A stretch of 64,000 bases of DNA from Neofusicoccum parvum (lineage: Eukaryota > Ascomycota > Dothideomycetes > Botryosphaeriales > Botryosphaeriaceae), in assembly GCA_020912385.1 (NCBI GenBank), contig CP087215.1:434001-498000 (forward strand), written 5' to 3'. This document shows positions 1-10,366 of the stretch, in pieces. Within the stretch, counting starts at the first letter, position 1. The number at the start of each line of letters is the position of its first letter. A model generated the notes under the pieces. The model worked only from the letters and a program-made list of their open reading frames with translations. It made no database searches and had not been told where the DNA came from. Made by a program: the position numbers and the translations under genes.

Positions 1-628
1 CAATGTACAAGGCATCCAAATGTGACCCACAATTATATAAAAACTTCCTTTCGTCGCCATTGCCGTTCGGGTGGTGAGTTTGCCATGAGTCTGCGCTGAG
101 GATGAAACACTTGTAGCGGCCTCTCAGTCATGGCCTGATTACTTGACGGCAAAATATTTGCAAACACTGGTCATCGGGTTTCCATCTGCTTTTGAATCGT
201 GCGGATTTGAGGATGACCAGGCACGCAGCACGTGTGGGCTGCATTAGGAGGCTCCTTCTACACTTGGAAGGCAGCAACCAACACCTTAAAACCACTCTCG
301 TCCTCGTCCTCGTCTCCCCAACCACTACCACCACCAGCTCCTCCTCCTCCTCCTTCTTTTCAAAACTTCTTACATTTACAGCTTGGCCTCACTCGGCTAC
401 TCTTCTACAACATGGTTAACCATGATGTGAATTTCCAGTGAGTCACCAACTCACGAACTTGACCCTCACCTTTACTGTAGTTGGAGCAGCGGACCTATCA
501 GCATCGCCCTTGTGAGCAGTTCATTTCCTCATGAGCTCTCTTCTGCATGGTCAACATGATAGAATCAATCCCCGCATATCCCTCTTTCTATTTCAAAGCT
601 TTGCTGACTCAAAGCCACTACCAGAACC
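1..628. other. 5' flank, no gene seen
   Basis: No convincing coding sequence. Short overlapping reading frames occur on both strands but they are low-complexity (Ser/Pro-rich) and lack any recognisable domain. A pyrimidine-rich CTC/TCC stretch lies at about 318-360, and the part next to the BTB gene (about 480-628) is its likely promoter and 5' leader. Confidence 0.5.
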
Positions 629-1378
629 ATGTCACAGGCGACGGTCACCGTCAGGATTGGAAAATCACCGACCAAGGACTTCTTGTTCTTCAAAGAACTT
701 CTCTGCAGCTTAAGCCCCTTCTTCCGCAATGCCTTTTCAGGAGATTTCAACGAGGCCAAGACTGGCATTATGCATATTGACGATGTTGACGCCCAACTCT
801 TCGGGGAGGTCTTCCATTGGATCTACACACGTGACTTCACTCGACTGGAGATCCTCGCTGACGGCGGTTGCAATAACGCTTGGGATCACGGGGTCAATCT
901 ATATGCCCTTGCGGATCGCCTCGATATTCCGAAGTTGCGCATCGACATCCTCACTACCCTGCACGTAAACTCGAATCCATGTCTCCTTGACATCTCAGAC
1001 ATTCAGGACGTCCTGTCCAAGTATCCCAAGTCTTCTACTATCAGCAGATACATCACCGATCTCGTCGTTCCTCCAATACCCCACCAGTGTCACCATGACT
1101 ACGATCTCCCAGTAAGTGAGGCGGACATTCAAAAGGCCATCGATGGCTTGCCGCGCTGGTTCTTGGCGAATGTCATGGTGTGCTATTATATGAAGAGGCA
1201 CAACGATCTTCGCGAATTCGTCGAACATGAGCGGCGCGTTCACGACCACAGTCGTCCTACTGAGGGCAACATGAGTGAGATGTTGCTTAGGGGCAAGCGT
1301 AACCTCGATGAAATCAGGAAAATGATGGAAAAGTACGAGGCAGGCAAGGAGAACGACGACGATGACGATAGCGAGTGA
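629..1378 (+). CDS. BTB/POZ domain protein
   Basis: Single-exon protein of 249 aa. The N-terminal ~100 residues have the fungal BTB/POZ pattern: a strand carrying 'VTVRIG', then 'FFKELLCSLSPFFRNAFSGDF', an acidic 'DVDAQLFGEVFHWIYT' segment and a later helix with 'LYALADRLDIPKLR'. These are the dimerisation core features of fungal BTB proteins that often act as substrate adaptors for cullin-3 ligases or as transcriptional co-factors; which applies here cannot be told. The C-terminus is a basic helix followed by an acidic tail (GKENDDDDDSE). The start ATG has a good context (CCAGAACCATG). No Kelch, MATH or zinc-finger partner domain is present. Function beyond protein interaction is unknown. 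Confidence 0.85.
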   Translation: MSQATVTVRIGKSPTKDFLFFKELLCSLSPFFRNAFSGDFNEAKTGIMHIDDVDAQLFGEVFHWIYTRDFTRLEILADGGCNNAWDHGVNLYALADRLDIPKLRIDILTTLHVNSNPCLLDISDIQDVLSKYPKSSTISRYITDLVVPPIPHQCHHDYDLPVSEADIQKAIDGLPRWFLANVMVCYYMKRHNDLREFVEHERRVHDHSRPTEGNMSEMLLRGKRNLDEIRKMMEKYEAGKENDDDDDSE

Positions 1379-2186
1379 AGTGGGAAGATGGACGGCAGCT
1401 ATTTGTTCAAAAAATACACCCGGGTGACTGGCATCAGGACCCTCGGCTAGGAAGCAATGAGGACTGCCTGGAACAAGGAGTGACTACAGAACACCAAGGA
1501 CACGGATAAGAATGGGAGGTAAGGTTGGCTCGGAGTGGCTTTCAAGGAAAGGAAGCGTGGGACATGGTTTGGGCTGGACTTTTTCATCAACGGCGTGTCA
1601 AAACACACAAGTGCGATCAAAACAAGGACAATACCCCTCGAGGAAGAAACAAGAAGAGGCTATCCTTCCACACCTGGGTGTCCTCTCAAAACTTTTGTTC
1701 AAAAACTCAGCGAAAAAAATACAGAAGCGGGAGTACGGTGGAACATAATACATGGATAGCACATCCCAACCTATGGCTAGGCTTTCTCTTTGGCTTTCTT
1801 TCTTCATCAATTACAACAAGATTTTTCTGCGCTTTACGTGGGTATCCATCGGTATACTTTACATCACAACACCCTCTTGACGACAACAAAGTAGCAAATA
1901 AGAAAAACAGAACGAGACAAATCGCCATACGCCCATGCGTGATGCGTTTCATAGCAGGTGCAAAGAAAATAAAAGCCAACCAGAATATGTACGTACGACC
2001 TCAGCGGCTTCGCCAAGCTCAGCCGGCGTAGATGACGTTTTTCTTTTCAGATGCTCCCCCAATGCGGACTTCCCATGCGGAAAAATGCTCCACCTTCCCA
2101 CTGGCACTTGCCATAAAACGTCCCAACAAACGAAAGCAGGAGAAGAGATCCAAAAAAAAAAAAAAAAAACTTGCGACCAAACAACC
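1379..2186. other. Convergent 3' intergenic region
   Basis: Lies between the 3' ends of the BTB gene (+) and the GH47 gene (-). Reading frames of up to 168 codons on the plus strand (about 1525-2031) show no domain and no plausible start or splice structure. It ends with an 18-nt A tract at 2152-2169, just past the mannosidase stop codon; read on the minus strand this is a T tract in the presumed 3' UTR. Confidence 0.5.
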
Positions 2187-3911
2187 CTAACGCGCATCGG
2201 CAGTCCTGATGATCCTAAACGGATGTCCCTCGGTGCTGAACACCCACGCATCCAACGTCCCAACATTTACATCCGCAAAAGTCAGATACAGGTACTTCAG
2301 CGTCTCGGCGGCCCAGAAGCTCTCCGCCTCGTCGAGATGCACGATCTTCTTCCCGCTGGCGACGTCGACGCCCACGTCGCGGATGGCCGCGAAGCCGTAG
2401 GCGGTCCTGCAGTGCTTCTCGAACGCGACGAACGCGTCCCAGGCCCAGTCGCGGTAGCGCTGCTCGCCGGTGATGCGCCACGCGTAGAACAGCGACTCGA
2501 CGTACTCGGGCCGCAGCCGGAACTTTGCGTCCGCGACCCAGAAGCCGTGGGCGGCGAGCTCGGCGCGCTGCCGCCCCGTCCGCGGCTCGAACGTCGCGTT
2601 GGGCAACCCCGCGTACGGAATCCACGAGAAGCGCTCCGGCCCGATGCGCGTCGGCGTGGAGGCGTACGTGTGCCGGCAGCCGTCCAGGAGCGCCTTGCCC
2701 AGCACCATCAGGTCGGGCTTCTCCAGGTACGCGCCGCCGAGCAGCAGGTTGCCGGGGGCGAAGCACGCTAGGTGCGATTGCTCGTTGAGGTACCAGCCGC
2801 CGTCCAGCTTGCCCATGAAAAGATGCTGCGGGTTGTAGCCCGAGGAGTAGCTGGAGCGCGTGGAGAGGTCGTGGCGCAGCGCGTGCGCGGCCTGCGTCCA
2901 CCGGTCGGTGTAGGTCGACGTGTAGCGGTCGTGAGGCGCGAGTATGGCGGCCTTGATCAGATACTCGTAGTAGCTGTCGTGACCGGCGTCCCAGTGCCGC
3001 TGGCGGCCGACCGGCTCGCCCGTCAATATGTCAATGGGTGCGGAAACCAGTCCGACAGGATCCTCGACCCATTTGTCCCAGACAAGAGGCGCCCAGGCGT
3101 TAGTGGCATTGGCGAAGTAAATGGGGTTGCCGCTCTGCCGTGTCAGAGTCCGGTACTCCAGAATGTTTGAGCCGGCGCGCGCGGGGCCGATGGAGGGGTT
3201 CTTGTAGCGGATCTTGTCAGGGTATTTTTTGTACAGCTCCGGGGGGTCGCCCGTGCCGACATCATTCGTGAAATCGACGCGGGGGTAGATCATGCCCGTC
3301 GGGCTGTCAAATCCGGGGCCAAGCTTGTCGGACAACGTGATTGCCTGAGCAAGAATCCCCGCCCTTTGCTTGCCATTGATGACCGTTTTGGGGACGACAC
3401 CGGCGTCGATGAGGTCTACCAGCGATACGAGACCTCCAACGTAGCGAATGGTCGTCTCGAACGGGTCGACCAGTCCTTGGGCGTCGTAGAAGGGAATCTG
3501 CAGGATGCGCTCCACGGACATGTTCAATTCGTCCCACATGCCCATGAGCGCAAGCGTGCTCGCCGAGTCCACAATGAAGGCGCCCCAGCCATTCCTGGTA
3601 TTCTTCTTGCCACCGCTGACGGGCAGAATGTCATCGTAGCCCCATGCGTGCTTTTTATACTTCGCAAAAGTGTATTCCATGGCCTCTTTGACGCGCGCGG
3701 CCTTCTCCTCGTCTGCGCGCCCGCTGGCGCCGGTCCATGGCTGGTGCTGGATCTGAGGGCCGCGGGGCGTATGCGACTCGGTTTCAGGAGCGGGTGCGAG
3801 GGGGCTGCCGTGGATCAGGAGGTAGATTCCGTAGAAGGAGATGATGAGGACGGCGCTCAGCAGCTTAAAGGCTGGGGTCGGGTTCCGCTGGCATCGTTTG
3901 ATGGAGGCCAT
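2187..3911 (-). CDS. GH47 class I alpha-1,2-mannosidase, type II membrane protein
   Basis: Intronless, 574 aa. Residues ~15-34 form one hydrophobic segment after a short basic N-terminus, as in type II Golgi/ER glycosidases. The (alpha/alpha)7 GH47 domain fills the rest: DPFETTIRYVGG (Glu152, a candidate acidic catalytic residue), HWDAGHDSYYEYL (~306-318), HLACFAPG and DGC (Cys383 and Cys412, the usual disulfide pair), LRPEYVESLFYAWR (~466-479), DEAESFWAAETLKYLYL (~527-543) and a closing VFSTEGHPF in which Thr560 is the expected calcium ligand. Family members trim alpha-1,2-linked mannose from N-glycans in the secretory pathway; some are EDEM-like degradation factors. Retention of the Cys pair and Thr suggests an active trimming enzyme, but ER versus Golgi cannot be assigned. 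It is divergent from the next small gene. Confidence 0.93.
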   Translation of the reverse strand: MASIKRCQRNPTPAFKLLSAVLIISFYGIYLLIHGSPLAPAPETESHTPRGPQIQHQPWTGASGRADEEKAARVKEAMEYTFAKYKKHAWGYDDILPVSGGKKNTRNGWGAFIVDSASTLALMGMWDELNMSVERILQIPFYDAQGLVDPFETTIRYVGGLVSLVDLIDAGVVPKTVINGKQRAGILAQAITLSDKLGPGFDSPTGMIYPRVDFTNDVGTGDPPELYKKYPDKIRYKNPSIGPARAGSNILEYRTLTRQSGNPIYFANATNAWAPLVWDKWVEDPVGLVSAPIDILTGEPVGRQRHWDAGHDSYYEYLIKAAILAPHDRYTSTYTDRWTQAAHALRHDLSTRSSYSSGYNPQHLFMGKLDGGWYLNEQSHLACFAPGNLLLGGAYLEKPDLMVLGKALLDGCRHTYASTPTRIGPERFSWIPYAGLPNATFEPRTGRQRAELAAHGFWVADAKFRLRPEYVESLFYAWRITGEQRYRDWAWDAFVAFEKHCRTAYGFAAIRDVGVDVASGKKIVHLDEAESFWAAETLKYLYLTFADVNVGTLDAWVFSTEGHPFRIIRTADAR

Positions 3912-4349
3912 GGTGGCGAATTAGAAAAAGTCGCTCGGCAATGACACGTCTTCAAGCGTATTGGCAGCCGCATCGGACCGTCTGGATTTCGAGGGCGCGC
4001 CGTTGTCTGGGGTGGGTGTGAGGACGGCGGTTTGAGGTGGCACGAGGCCAAGCTTCCATGTCGGGGGAGGTTGGCGTTTGCGACTGCAGGCCCGCGCGCA
4101 GGAGTGCTTCGCGACAAGGGCCTGGTGTGCGGCTAGGGCGAGTCCCAGCGGCGGCGGGAAAGGGAGGATCGGAGGGGCGTGGGAGGGCGAAGAGACATAG
4201 CTGGCAAGACGACGGCGAGAGCAACATTGGAGGACCTCGGGAGGAGCCTGTCACCTCCAAGCGAGACGAAGCGCGGAGCTTCTCCCAACCTCACCCAGCG
4301 CCCGTCTCCGCCGCCCGCCGCGCGACCACCACCTCGCGCACCCGCAGCC
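3912..4349. promoter_or_regulatory. Bidirectional promoter region (GH47 gene / small membrane gene)
   Basis: A 438-bp spacer between two divergently oriented start codons. It must hold both promoters and 5' leaders. Open frames in it are GC-driven and carry no domain. I see no confident TATA box or defined operator. Inferred from gene orientation only. Confidence 0.5.
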
Positions 4350-4597
4350 ATGTCGCTCTGGCAGTCGGTGATCACTGCCCGGCTGCAATCCGTGATGCTG
4401 ATCGTCAGTGCAGGCAGTACCGCGCGAGCGCCCCCAAAACACGCCTTCTGCTCGGCGCTGGCCTGATCGCCTGGGGCGCCATCGGCCTCTACACCACCGA
4501 AACAGCCGAAAAAGCATTCGACATGGTTCCCAGCGAGGAAGACAAGAAGAAGCTGGACCAAGCCCTCCCCAAGATCAGCGTGGTGGAGAAGGAGTAG
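4350..4597 (+). CDS. Small single-pass membrane protein (about 65 aa), unknown function
   Basis: Two exons, 4350-4367 and 4418-4597. The intron is 50 nt, with donor GTGATC, branch point CTGAT (4398-4402) and acceptor GGCAG. The product starts MSLWQS/YRASAPKTR, followed by one hydrophobic helix (LLLGAGLIAWGAIGLYT) and a charged tail with EEDKKKLDQALP, about 65 aa in all. The short N-terminal exon, lone helix and acidic/basic tail are the usual build of small fungal inner-membrane or organelle-membrane proteins; mitochondria are a guess. A longer plus-strand open frame covers the second exon but its upstream part is compositionally random. The non-consensus donor makes the first exon less certain than the second. 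An acceptor 9 nt upstream would also keep frame and add three residues. Confidence 0.6.
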
Positions 4598-5551
4598 CGC
4601 AAGCTGGGTGGCGCAAGACGGAAAAAGGAAATTTGGCCAAGAACGGAGATCTTCGAGGTGTAGGGTATCGTGAACTGCCCTTGAAGAGGCCGGGTAACTC
4701 GATGATAAAGGTGAGTAGTGGGGAAATGCTGCCAGACTGAAGGAAGGACTAAGATTGACCAAGTAGCGTGCACGCATTGAGCCTGTGACCAAATCCAGAG
4801 CTATAGCTACCGCCTTGCGTCATGCCCTGGCTTTGTAATTGCGGGAAGATCCTATGGAGAATATACTGCAAATGCATGGATGGTCCTTTGTCAGGAAGTG
4901 GCTGCCCCGCGCCTGACAATGCGGCACACGTGAGGTGATGGATGGATGGTCATGTGGGAGAGGCTAGGCAATATCACACCCCTCTTCCTACCAATTCCTA
5001 GAAGGCATTGGCGTAACGCACGGGATATCACAGGGGGAACCAAGCAGGCAGGGCCTTCCAAGAGCTCAGCACCCTCGTGTTGAAACTTCTGTCCTTATAT
5101 GCCTGACCGGATCACATCTGGCGTGCTCGCTCTTCCACGTTTCCCCTTTGTGTACCGAATCCCGAGCGTGTGTAAGTCTCGCGAAGCATCTTCGCGCCTC
5201 CTGTCGTTCAGCAACATCGCCAGTATCTCTCTACGTAGAGCGCTAATACACCGCGCCGTTCTTTTTGCGGGCAGCTGTTGCGCCAATGACAGCCCGTCTT
5301 TCCCCTATTCCTTATGCAGGTTGTGTCGTTCCAAAGTCTACAGTTCTTTACAAGAATCGAACAACATAAGAAATGTCGGGCGTCGCGCCCAGTGATGAGG
5401 ATCCGCCATGCAGAATGATTGACCTGACCTGACCAGTCCCATCCCATGCCAAAAATGAGACCCACAGCCGTAATCCAACCCCAATACCATAAATCCCTCA
5501 CCCGGAAAGTTGAATTCCGTGAAACAGATCGATTCATTCACCTCATCATCA
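4598..5551. other. Convergent intergenic region
   Basis: Nearly 1 kb between the 3' ends of the small membrane gene (+) and TAM41 (-). Open frames on both strands are short, overlap one another and show no domain. I see no RNA gene or repeat longer than a few units. Confidence 0.5.
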
Positions 5552-7072
5552 TCACTTACTCTCGCCGTTTTTCTTACCTTGCTTGCCCTTGTCCCACTTC
5601 TCACTCAGGTACCTCCATGTCTTGGTAGGGCCGGCGGTGATCGGGCCTTTCAGGCTCTGAATGGTGCTGGGCCACTTCACTGTGTCCCTGACAGCTTGAG
5701 AGACCTTGTCCTTCAAGTCCTTCTCAGCGGCGATGCGACGCTCAAAGTCGCCGCCTTGGCGACGCTTGAAGCTGCTCGCGTCCTCGTCTGCGCTTTCTTT
5801 GAGCATCTTCTTGAACTCCGCGCCGGCGATACCGTACTGCCGCTGGTACGCAAAGTATATCTTTTCTCTGAAGGCCTTTGGTAGGCGCCGCACCATATTG
5901 CCGCGTTTGACTGGATCCATGTCTTGCTCCATGTTGATGTCGACACCGGGCGGGACGTCGAGCTCCCATCCGGGCGCCTTGACATGCGGATCATTGTGCG
6001 TGGCATTCGGAAGAGTCTCGAGAAGAGGGTTGTATAGGCGACGGAAATGGCGCAACTGATGCGTGACAATGTTGGAAACTTTGTGTGGATCTTCCGCGTT
6101 GTACGTCATGCGCGGATCGCCCATGTAGCTGAGTCCGGCAATCGCATTGAATAACTCGCGTTCGGTGAATTTTGCTGGCAGCATCAAGAGAGCAGTGCGC
6201 ACGGCGGATATCAGGTTCACTTGGTTCGCGAGTCGGATGCGCGCATCATCGCGAAGGATCTTGACTGGCTTCTGTAATCTGCCAGCCAGGTATAGGGTAT
6301 CCCACGTGCTGAGGTCGCGCTGAAGGGTGTCGAGATTCACTACGCCGTATTTGATGAGCGTGCCGTTGACAGTAATGTACGGAGCGAAGTACACGCCCGC
6401 CCCAAACCTGTCCTGGACTTGCGACACTGCCCACGAGCCCATCGAGCCGAGAAAAGAGTAATGGTCCCTGTGCTGGGCCAAGTTCAGAGAGTGCCAATGC
6501 TGTGTGTACGTGACGCCGAAGATGAAGTCGATGACCTTCTCGCCGCCGCTTTGCCATTTCTTGATTGCTTCAGGTGGGTTCGGATGCGGGGAGAGCGAGG
6601 TCGAGCTTGTCGCGCTGGTCTGGGGAAAGACGCCGGAACCGTAGGCAAAGGCATAGCGGATTGGCGCGCGGAACTGCCATATTATCTGCCTCAGAGCATC
6701 CGAGAAGTCGCGATTCATGTCGATCATATGCTGGTTGAGGCCGAAGTCGCGACCCGTTGGCAGCTCGGCGAAAGTTTTGATGTTGTAATTCGGCTCATCT
6801 TCCCAACCGTCAGGCAATGATGAATTTACGGAGGAGCTCGTTGATGTTGTGGATCTCGATGAAGGCTTTGACTCGAATTCCGTGGGCGACGCTGAGGAGC
6901 TGGAAGAGGCGGAAGCTTTCGGCGAGTTCGACGTAGCGCTGCTCTCCGCAAATGACGCTTGCGAGGCATGGAAGGCGCGGGCTCGGGCGTAGCGTAGACG
7001 TGGTCGCAGGACAGAGCGCTGGAATGGCGATGCTCGGCTTGCAATGGAAGGCTGCAAGCCTCTAGACTGCAC
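5552..7072 (-). CDS. TAM41: Mitochondrial CDP-diacylglycerol synthase Tam41 (Mmp37 family)
   Basis: Intronless, 506 aa. Residues 1-90 are Arg/Ser/Ala-rich with almost no acidic residues at first (matrix-targeting sequence, RPRLRYARARAFHAS). The nucleotidyltransferase-like core begins near residue 110; conserved Tam41 signatures are AFAYGSGVFPQ (~142-151), KVIDFIFGV (~179-187) and QHWHSLN (~191-197), followed by YFAPYI and a long helical C-terminal domain with LPKAFREKIYFAYQ. The family converts phosphatidic acid and CTP to CDP-diacylglycerol on the matrix face of the inner membrane, the first step to cardiolipin, so loss disturbs TIM23-dependent import. The length is somewhat above yeast Tam41 because of the Ser-rich spacer (about 50-90). 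It is divergent from BIR1 with a 450-bp spacer. Confidence 0.95.
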   Translation of the reverse strand: MQSRGLQPSIASRASPFQRSVLRPRLRYARARAFHASQASFAESSATSNSPKASASSSSSASPTEFESKPSSRSTTSTSSSVNSSLPDGWEDEPNYNIKTFAELPTGRDFGLNQHMIDMNRDFSDALRQIIWQFRAPIRYAFAYGSGVFPQTSATSSTSLSPHPNPPEAIKKWQSGGEKVIDFIFGVTYTQHWHSLNLAQHRDHYSFLGSMGSWAVSQVQDRFGAGVYFAPYITVNGTLIKYGVVNLDTLQRDLSTWDTLYLAGRLQKPVKILRDDARIRLANQVNLISAVRTALLMLPAKFTERELFNAIAGLSYMGDPRMTYNAEDPHKVSNIVTHQLRHFRRLYNPLLETLPNATHNDPHVKAPGWELDVPPGVDINMEQDMDPVKRGNMVRRLPKAFREKIYFAYQRQYGIAGAEFKKMLKESADEDASSFKRRQGGDFERRIAAEKDLKDKVSQAVRDTVKWPSTIQSLKGPITAGPTKTWRYLSEKWDKGKQGKKNGESK

Positions 7073-7522
7073 TGCGAATTAGATGTCGGATGGTCTGGCT
7101 TCGAGCAAGGGAGCTTAGCAGCTGCTTACCGAAAGATGTGCGAGAAGAGCCATGGTTCAGAGGACCCTCCAGCGGGGCGGCGAGTTGCAGCGTGGTTACC
7201 GGCGCGCGGCGAAGGGAGAGGCTTGAAGCAGCGACGCAGCCATAGCCCGACGGAGAAGGTGCGGCTATGGAGGGGGACACGGCGGGCGAATTATGGAGCT
7301 GATGCGGGCCAGCAGCGGCGCAACGGGCGGGCGGGCGTGCCTGACTAAGATGATTTCATACACACGTCCGCCCGGATGCGGCTTGGCGCCGGCCCGCTTC
7401 CCGCTCCGCTGTTTACTTGCCGGGCTCGAACAACAACACCACCGTGACACCCGCGACCGCGCGCCTTCCTCGCATTGCTACCCCCACGACGCGCCCGGAC
7501 GCGTCGCTCATCGCCCGCAGCC
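7073..7522. promoter_or_regulatory. Bidirectional promoter region (TAM41 / BIR1)
   Basis: A 450-bp GC-rich spacer separates the two divergent start codons. It must contain both promoters. No clear TATA element or repeat stands out; the assignment rests on orientation. Confidence 0.5.
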
Positions 7523-10018
7523 ATGTCCAGCCCGGAGCATCTCAACAGCTTCGTCGGCCGCCTCGCCACCTTCGAGTCCCCTAAGCAGCTCACCAAGAGG
7601 CGCGCGTCGAGCACCAAGAAGAAGACCGCAACCACCGTCGCGTGGCCCCACGAGACCCCGAGCCCCGAAGACGTGCGTTCACACCCAGGATTCAGTCGTT
7701 GGAAGGGCTGTTTGGCTGACCGCTCCGCAGCTCGCACGCGCTGGCTTCTACTACTCACCGTCCGCGAATCACCCCGATAATGTCGTTTGCTTCATGTGTG
7801 ACCGCAAGTTGGATGGTTGGGAGCCGGAAGATGTCCCCGCTCTGGAGCACTTGAGCCACGCGCCCGACTGCGCGTGGGCAATCAATGTGTGTTTGTCGCT
7901 GCGCGATCCCGACGAGAACGAAGACCCGATGAGCGAGAAGATGGTTGCAGCCCGCACCGCAACCTTCGCCGGATCATGGCCGCACGAGAAGAAGAAGAGC
8001 TGGAAGTGCAAGACGAAAAAGGTGATTAGCATAAGACTTCCAAGCGGCTTCGTGTGCTGATAACTGCGTGCAGATGGTTGAGGCGGGATGGTGTTATGAT
8101 CCTAGCCCGGACTACGACGATGGAGCTTCATGCTTCTACTGCATGCTCTCGCTTGATGGCTGGGAGCCGAAGGATAATCCAATGTGTGTGAGAACGCATT
8201 TCTGCTTTCGATCATTCGCTAATCGTCTTCAGGGAGGAGCACCGCAAGAGGTCGCCTGAGTGCCCTTTCTTCATGCTTATGGATGTGTACGCTGGCGCGA
8301 GAAAGGCCACGAAAGGAAGGAAGGGCCGTGCATCCACAGCTTCTCAAGCCTCACGTCTTTCCATCCAGTCCTCCAAGGACTTCGACACATTCTCCGAAGC
8401 TCCTTCTCTCATGTCCCTTGGTGACGACGGCCCTCACGAAGACGACAGCGTATTGACAACGGCTAGCAACGCAACAACCGCTTCAATGGCTCGTGGCAAG
8501 AAGGGAACCGGCAAAACCAAGGCCGCTGCCAAGGAGACGCGTAAGACAACTCGGGGCAAGAAAGCTGCCGAAGAGTCCTCGGTCATGGAGATTGAGCCCA
8601 CATTGGAACCCACCGATGCCGATCTATCATTGGGCGACCTCAACGCGACCGATGGAGACAGCGTTATGACTACAGCAACCACTGCCTCGAGAGCCACCAA
8701 GGGTCGCAAGACCGCAACCAAGGCGAAGACCACCAAGGGAACCAAGAAAGCTTCCAGAGCGACCAAGAAGGCTGCCGCTGCGGACTCTACACTGCTGGAC
8801 GAGCCTACGGCCGAAATCGGCGAAACAGAGATGGAGGTCGAGCCTGTCAAACCCACAGGACGGGCAACAAGAAGAGTCTCGAGAGTCGAAGCACCATCCT
8901 ATGTCGATCAGACCTCGCAGCTGGATTCCCAAGCAGAAATCGAGCCCCCTAAGAAGAAGGCAACGCGCGCCAAAGGGGGACGAAAAGCCAAGGTAGTTGA
9001 AGAGTCGAGGCTGAGCAACGACGCAAGCCAGCTTCAGTCTGAATTAGAAGAAGCTCTTACCAGGGCTGATCAAGAAGAGGCTGTTAAACCTAAAAGAGGC
9101 AAGAAGAGAACGAGCGACGGCGTTGTTAAGGCTGACGATTCCGTCATGATCGTTGAGGAGCCTCCCAAGCCAGCCAAGGGAAAGAGAGGCAGGAAGGCAA
9201 AGCAGGTTGAGGAAGAACCTGCCCCCAAGGTAGATGATGCGGAGGACATCGAGAATGTTGCACCGCCGAAGCCTGCTGCAAAACCCAAGAGGGGCAGGAA
9301 AGCAAAACAACAGGCTGTCGAAGAAAGCATCGTGGATGCTACAACGGAAGAGGTTCTGCGTGAACCGTCTCCTGCGCCGCGCGAACCAACCCCTGCACAT
9401 GAGTCTCCGGAGCCAGCGCCTGAGCTATCGCAGCCATCTCCAGAGCCAGCGAGGGAGCCAACTCCTCCACCTCGCGAACCCACGCCCCCACCGAAGGATC
9501 TCACCCCTTCGCCTTCACCTCAGTCTTCAGACGCCGAAAACAGGCCTCCGTCATCTCGACCATCATTCACACGTCCGCCTCTCTCAGCGCGTGCTCCCCT
9601 CTCTGCTCGTGGAGTGCGCGTTCCGCTTGCCGATGCCAGCACACCACAGGCATCGCCATCCAAACGAGGCGGCAACGTCATCGGTGGCCTCAACTCTGCT
9701 TACCCATGGGAAGCTGTTGACCTCGAGAACATCTTCCTCCAGTCTCCTACTACCAAGCGTCTTTTCTACAACGGAGCAGACATGGACAAGGAAAATAGCG
9801 GCGACTGGGAGAATCTGTCATTGGGTGAGGCAGTGCGTAAAGTGCGCCGCGACATGACAAGCCCAGAGAAGAAGATGACGGTCGAGCAATGGGTGCAGTT
9901 CCAGGCAGAGATGGGCGAGCAGCAGCTCCGTGACCAATGTGAACGCATGGTTGGCATTTTCGAGATGCAGGGGACAAAGGCAATGAAGACCCTGGAGGGA
10001 ATCCGTTGCAGCAACTAG
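7523..10018 (+). CDS. BIR1: BIR-repeat chromosomal passenger protein (Bir1/survivin orthologue)
   Basis: Four exons: 7523-7672, 7731-8021, 8074-8183, 8233-10018; 778 aa. Two N-terminal BIR zinc domains are completed by splicing. BIR1 has Cys70, Cys73, His90 and Cys97 in 'GWEPEDVPALEH', and BIR2 has Cys167, Cys170, His187 and Cys194 in 'GWEPKDNPMEEH'; the Met there spans the 49-nt third intron. The remaining ~580 residues are low-complexity: Lys/Thr/Ala-rich repeats, three AT-hook-like KRGRK/KRGKK cores (9085-9315), a Pro/Glu-rich stretch, then a conserved-looking C-terminal helix (EQWVQFQAEMGEQQLRDQ). Fungal Bir1 forms the passenger complex with INCENP and Aurora B at centromeres and the spindle midzone; the C-terminal helix is the likely INCENP/borealin contact (inference). 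Fungal BIR proteins are mitotic factors rather than caspase inhibitors. Confidence 0.93.
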
Positions 10019-10366
10019 GCGCCCCGTTCTCCCAGATGGTTTGTTGGATCGACGATTTGTTCTAGATGTTTCCCGGAGTACTTGGTTTAGTCTGGAGGTT
10101 TGGGCCCGGCGGCAGGCGTTAATCCCGGGGGTTTGCATACACGGTCGCGGATAGTATGGTTGCAGTGCATAATGATACTCCAGTTCCCCATGTTCTCCAT
10201 ACAGGAATCGTCTCGTGATGTCCTGATGGTGGGGCCATGACGAAGCTTTGAAGCGCAAAGTGGAGCGATTGAGTCATAGCGACATCGGTGCGGCCAAGAA
10301 ACGCATGATGATTTCAACAGCAACCCCCCGCCAAAAAGTTGCGACAACAAACATTGCACCGCAACC
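10019..10366. other. Short tandem intergenic region
   Basis: The 348 bp between BIR1 and the downstream gene on the same strand should hold the BIR1 terminator and the aminotransferase promoter. A run ending GCACCGCAACC directly precedes the next ATG. No further feature seen. Confidence 0.4.

Noticed and set aside
1525..2031. Plus-strand 168-codon frame after the BTB gene
   Set aside because: No domain, random-looking composition, lies in convergent 3' flank.
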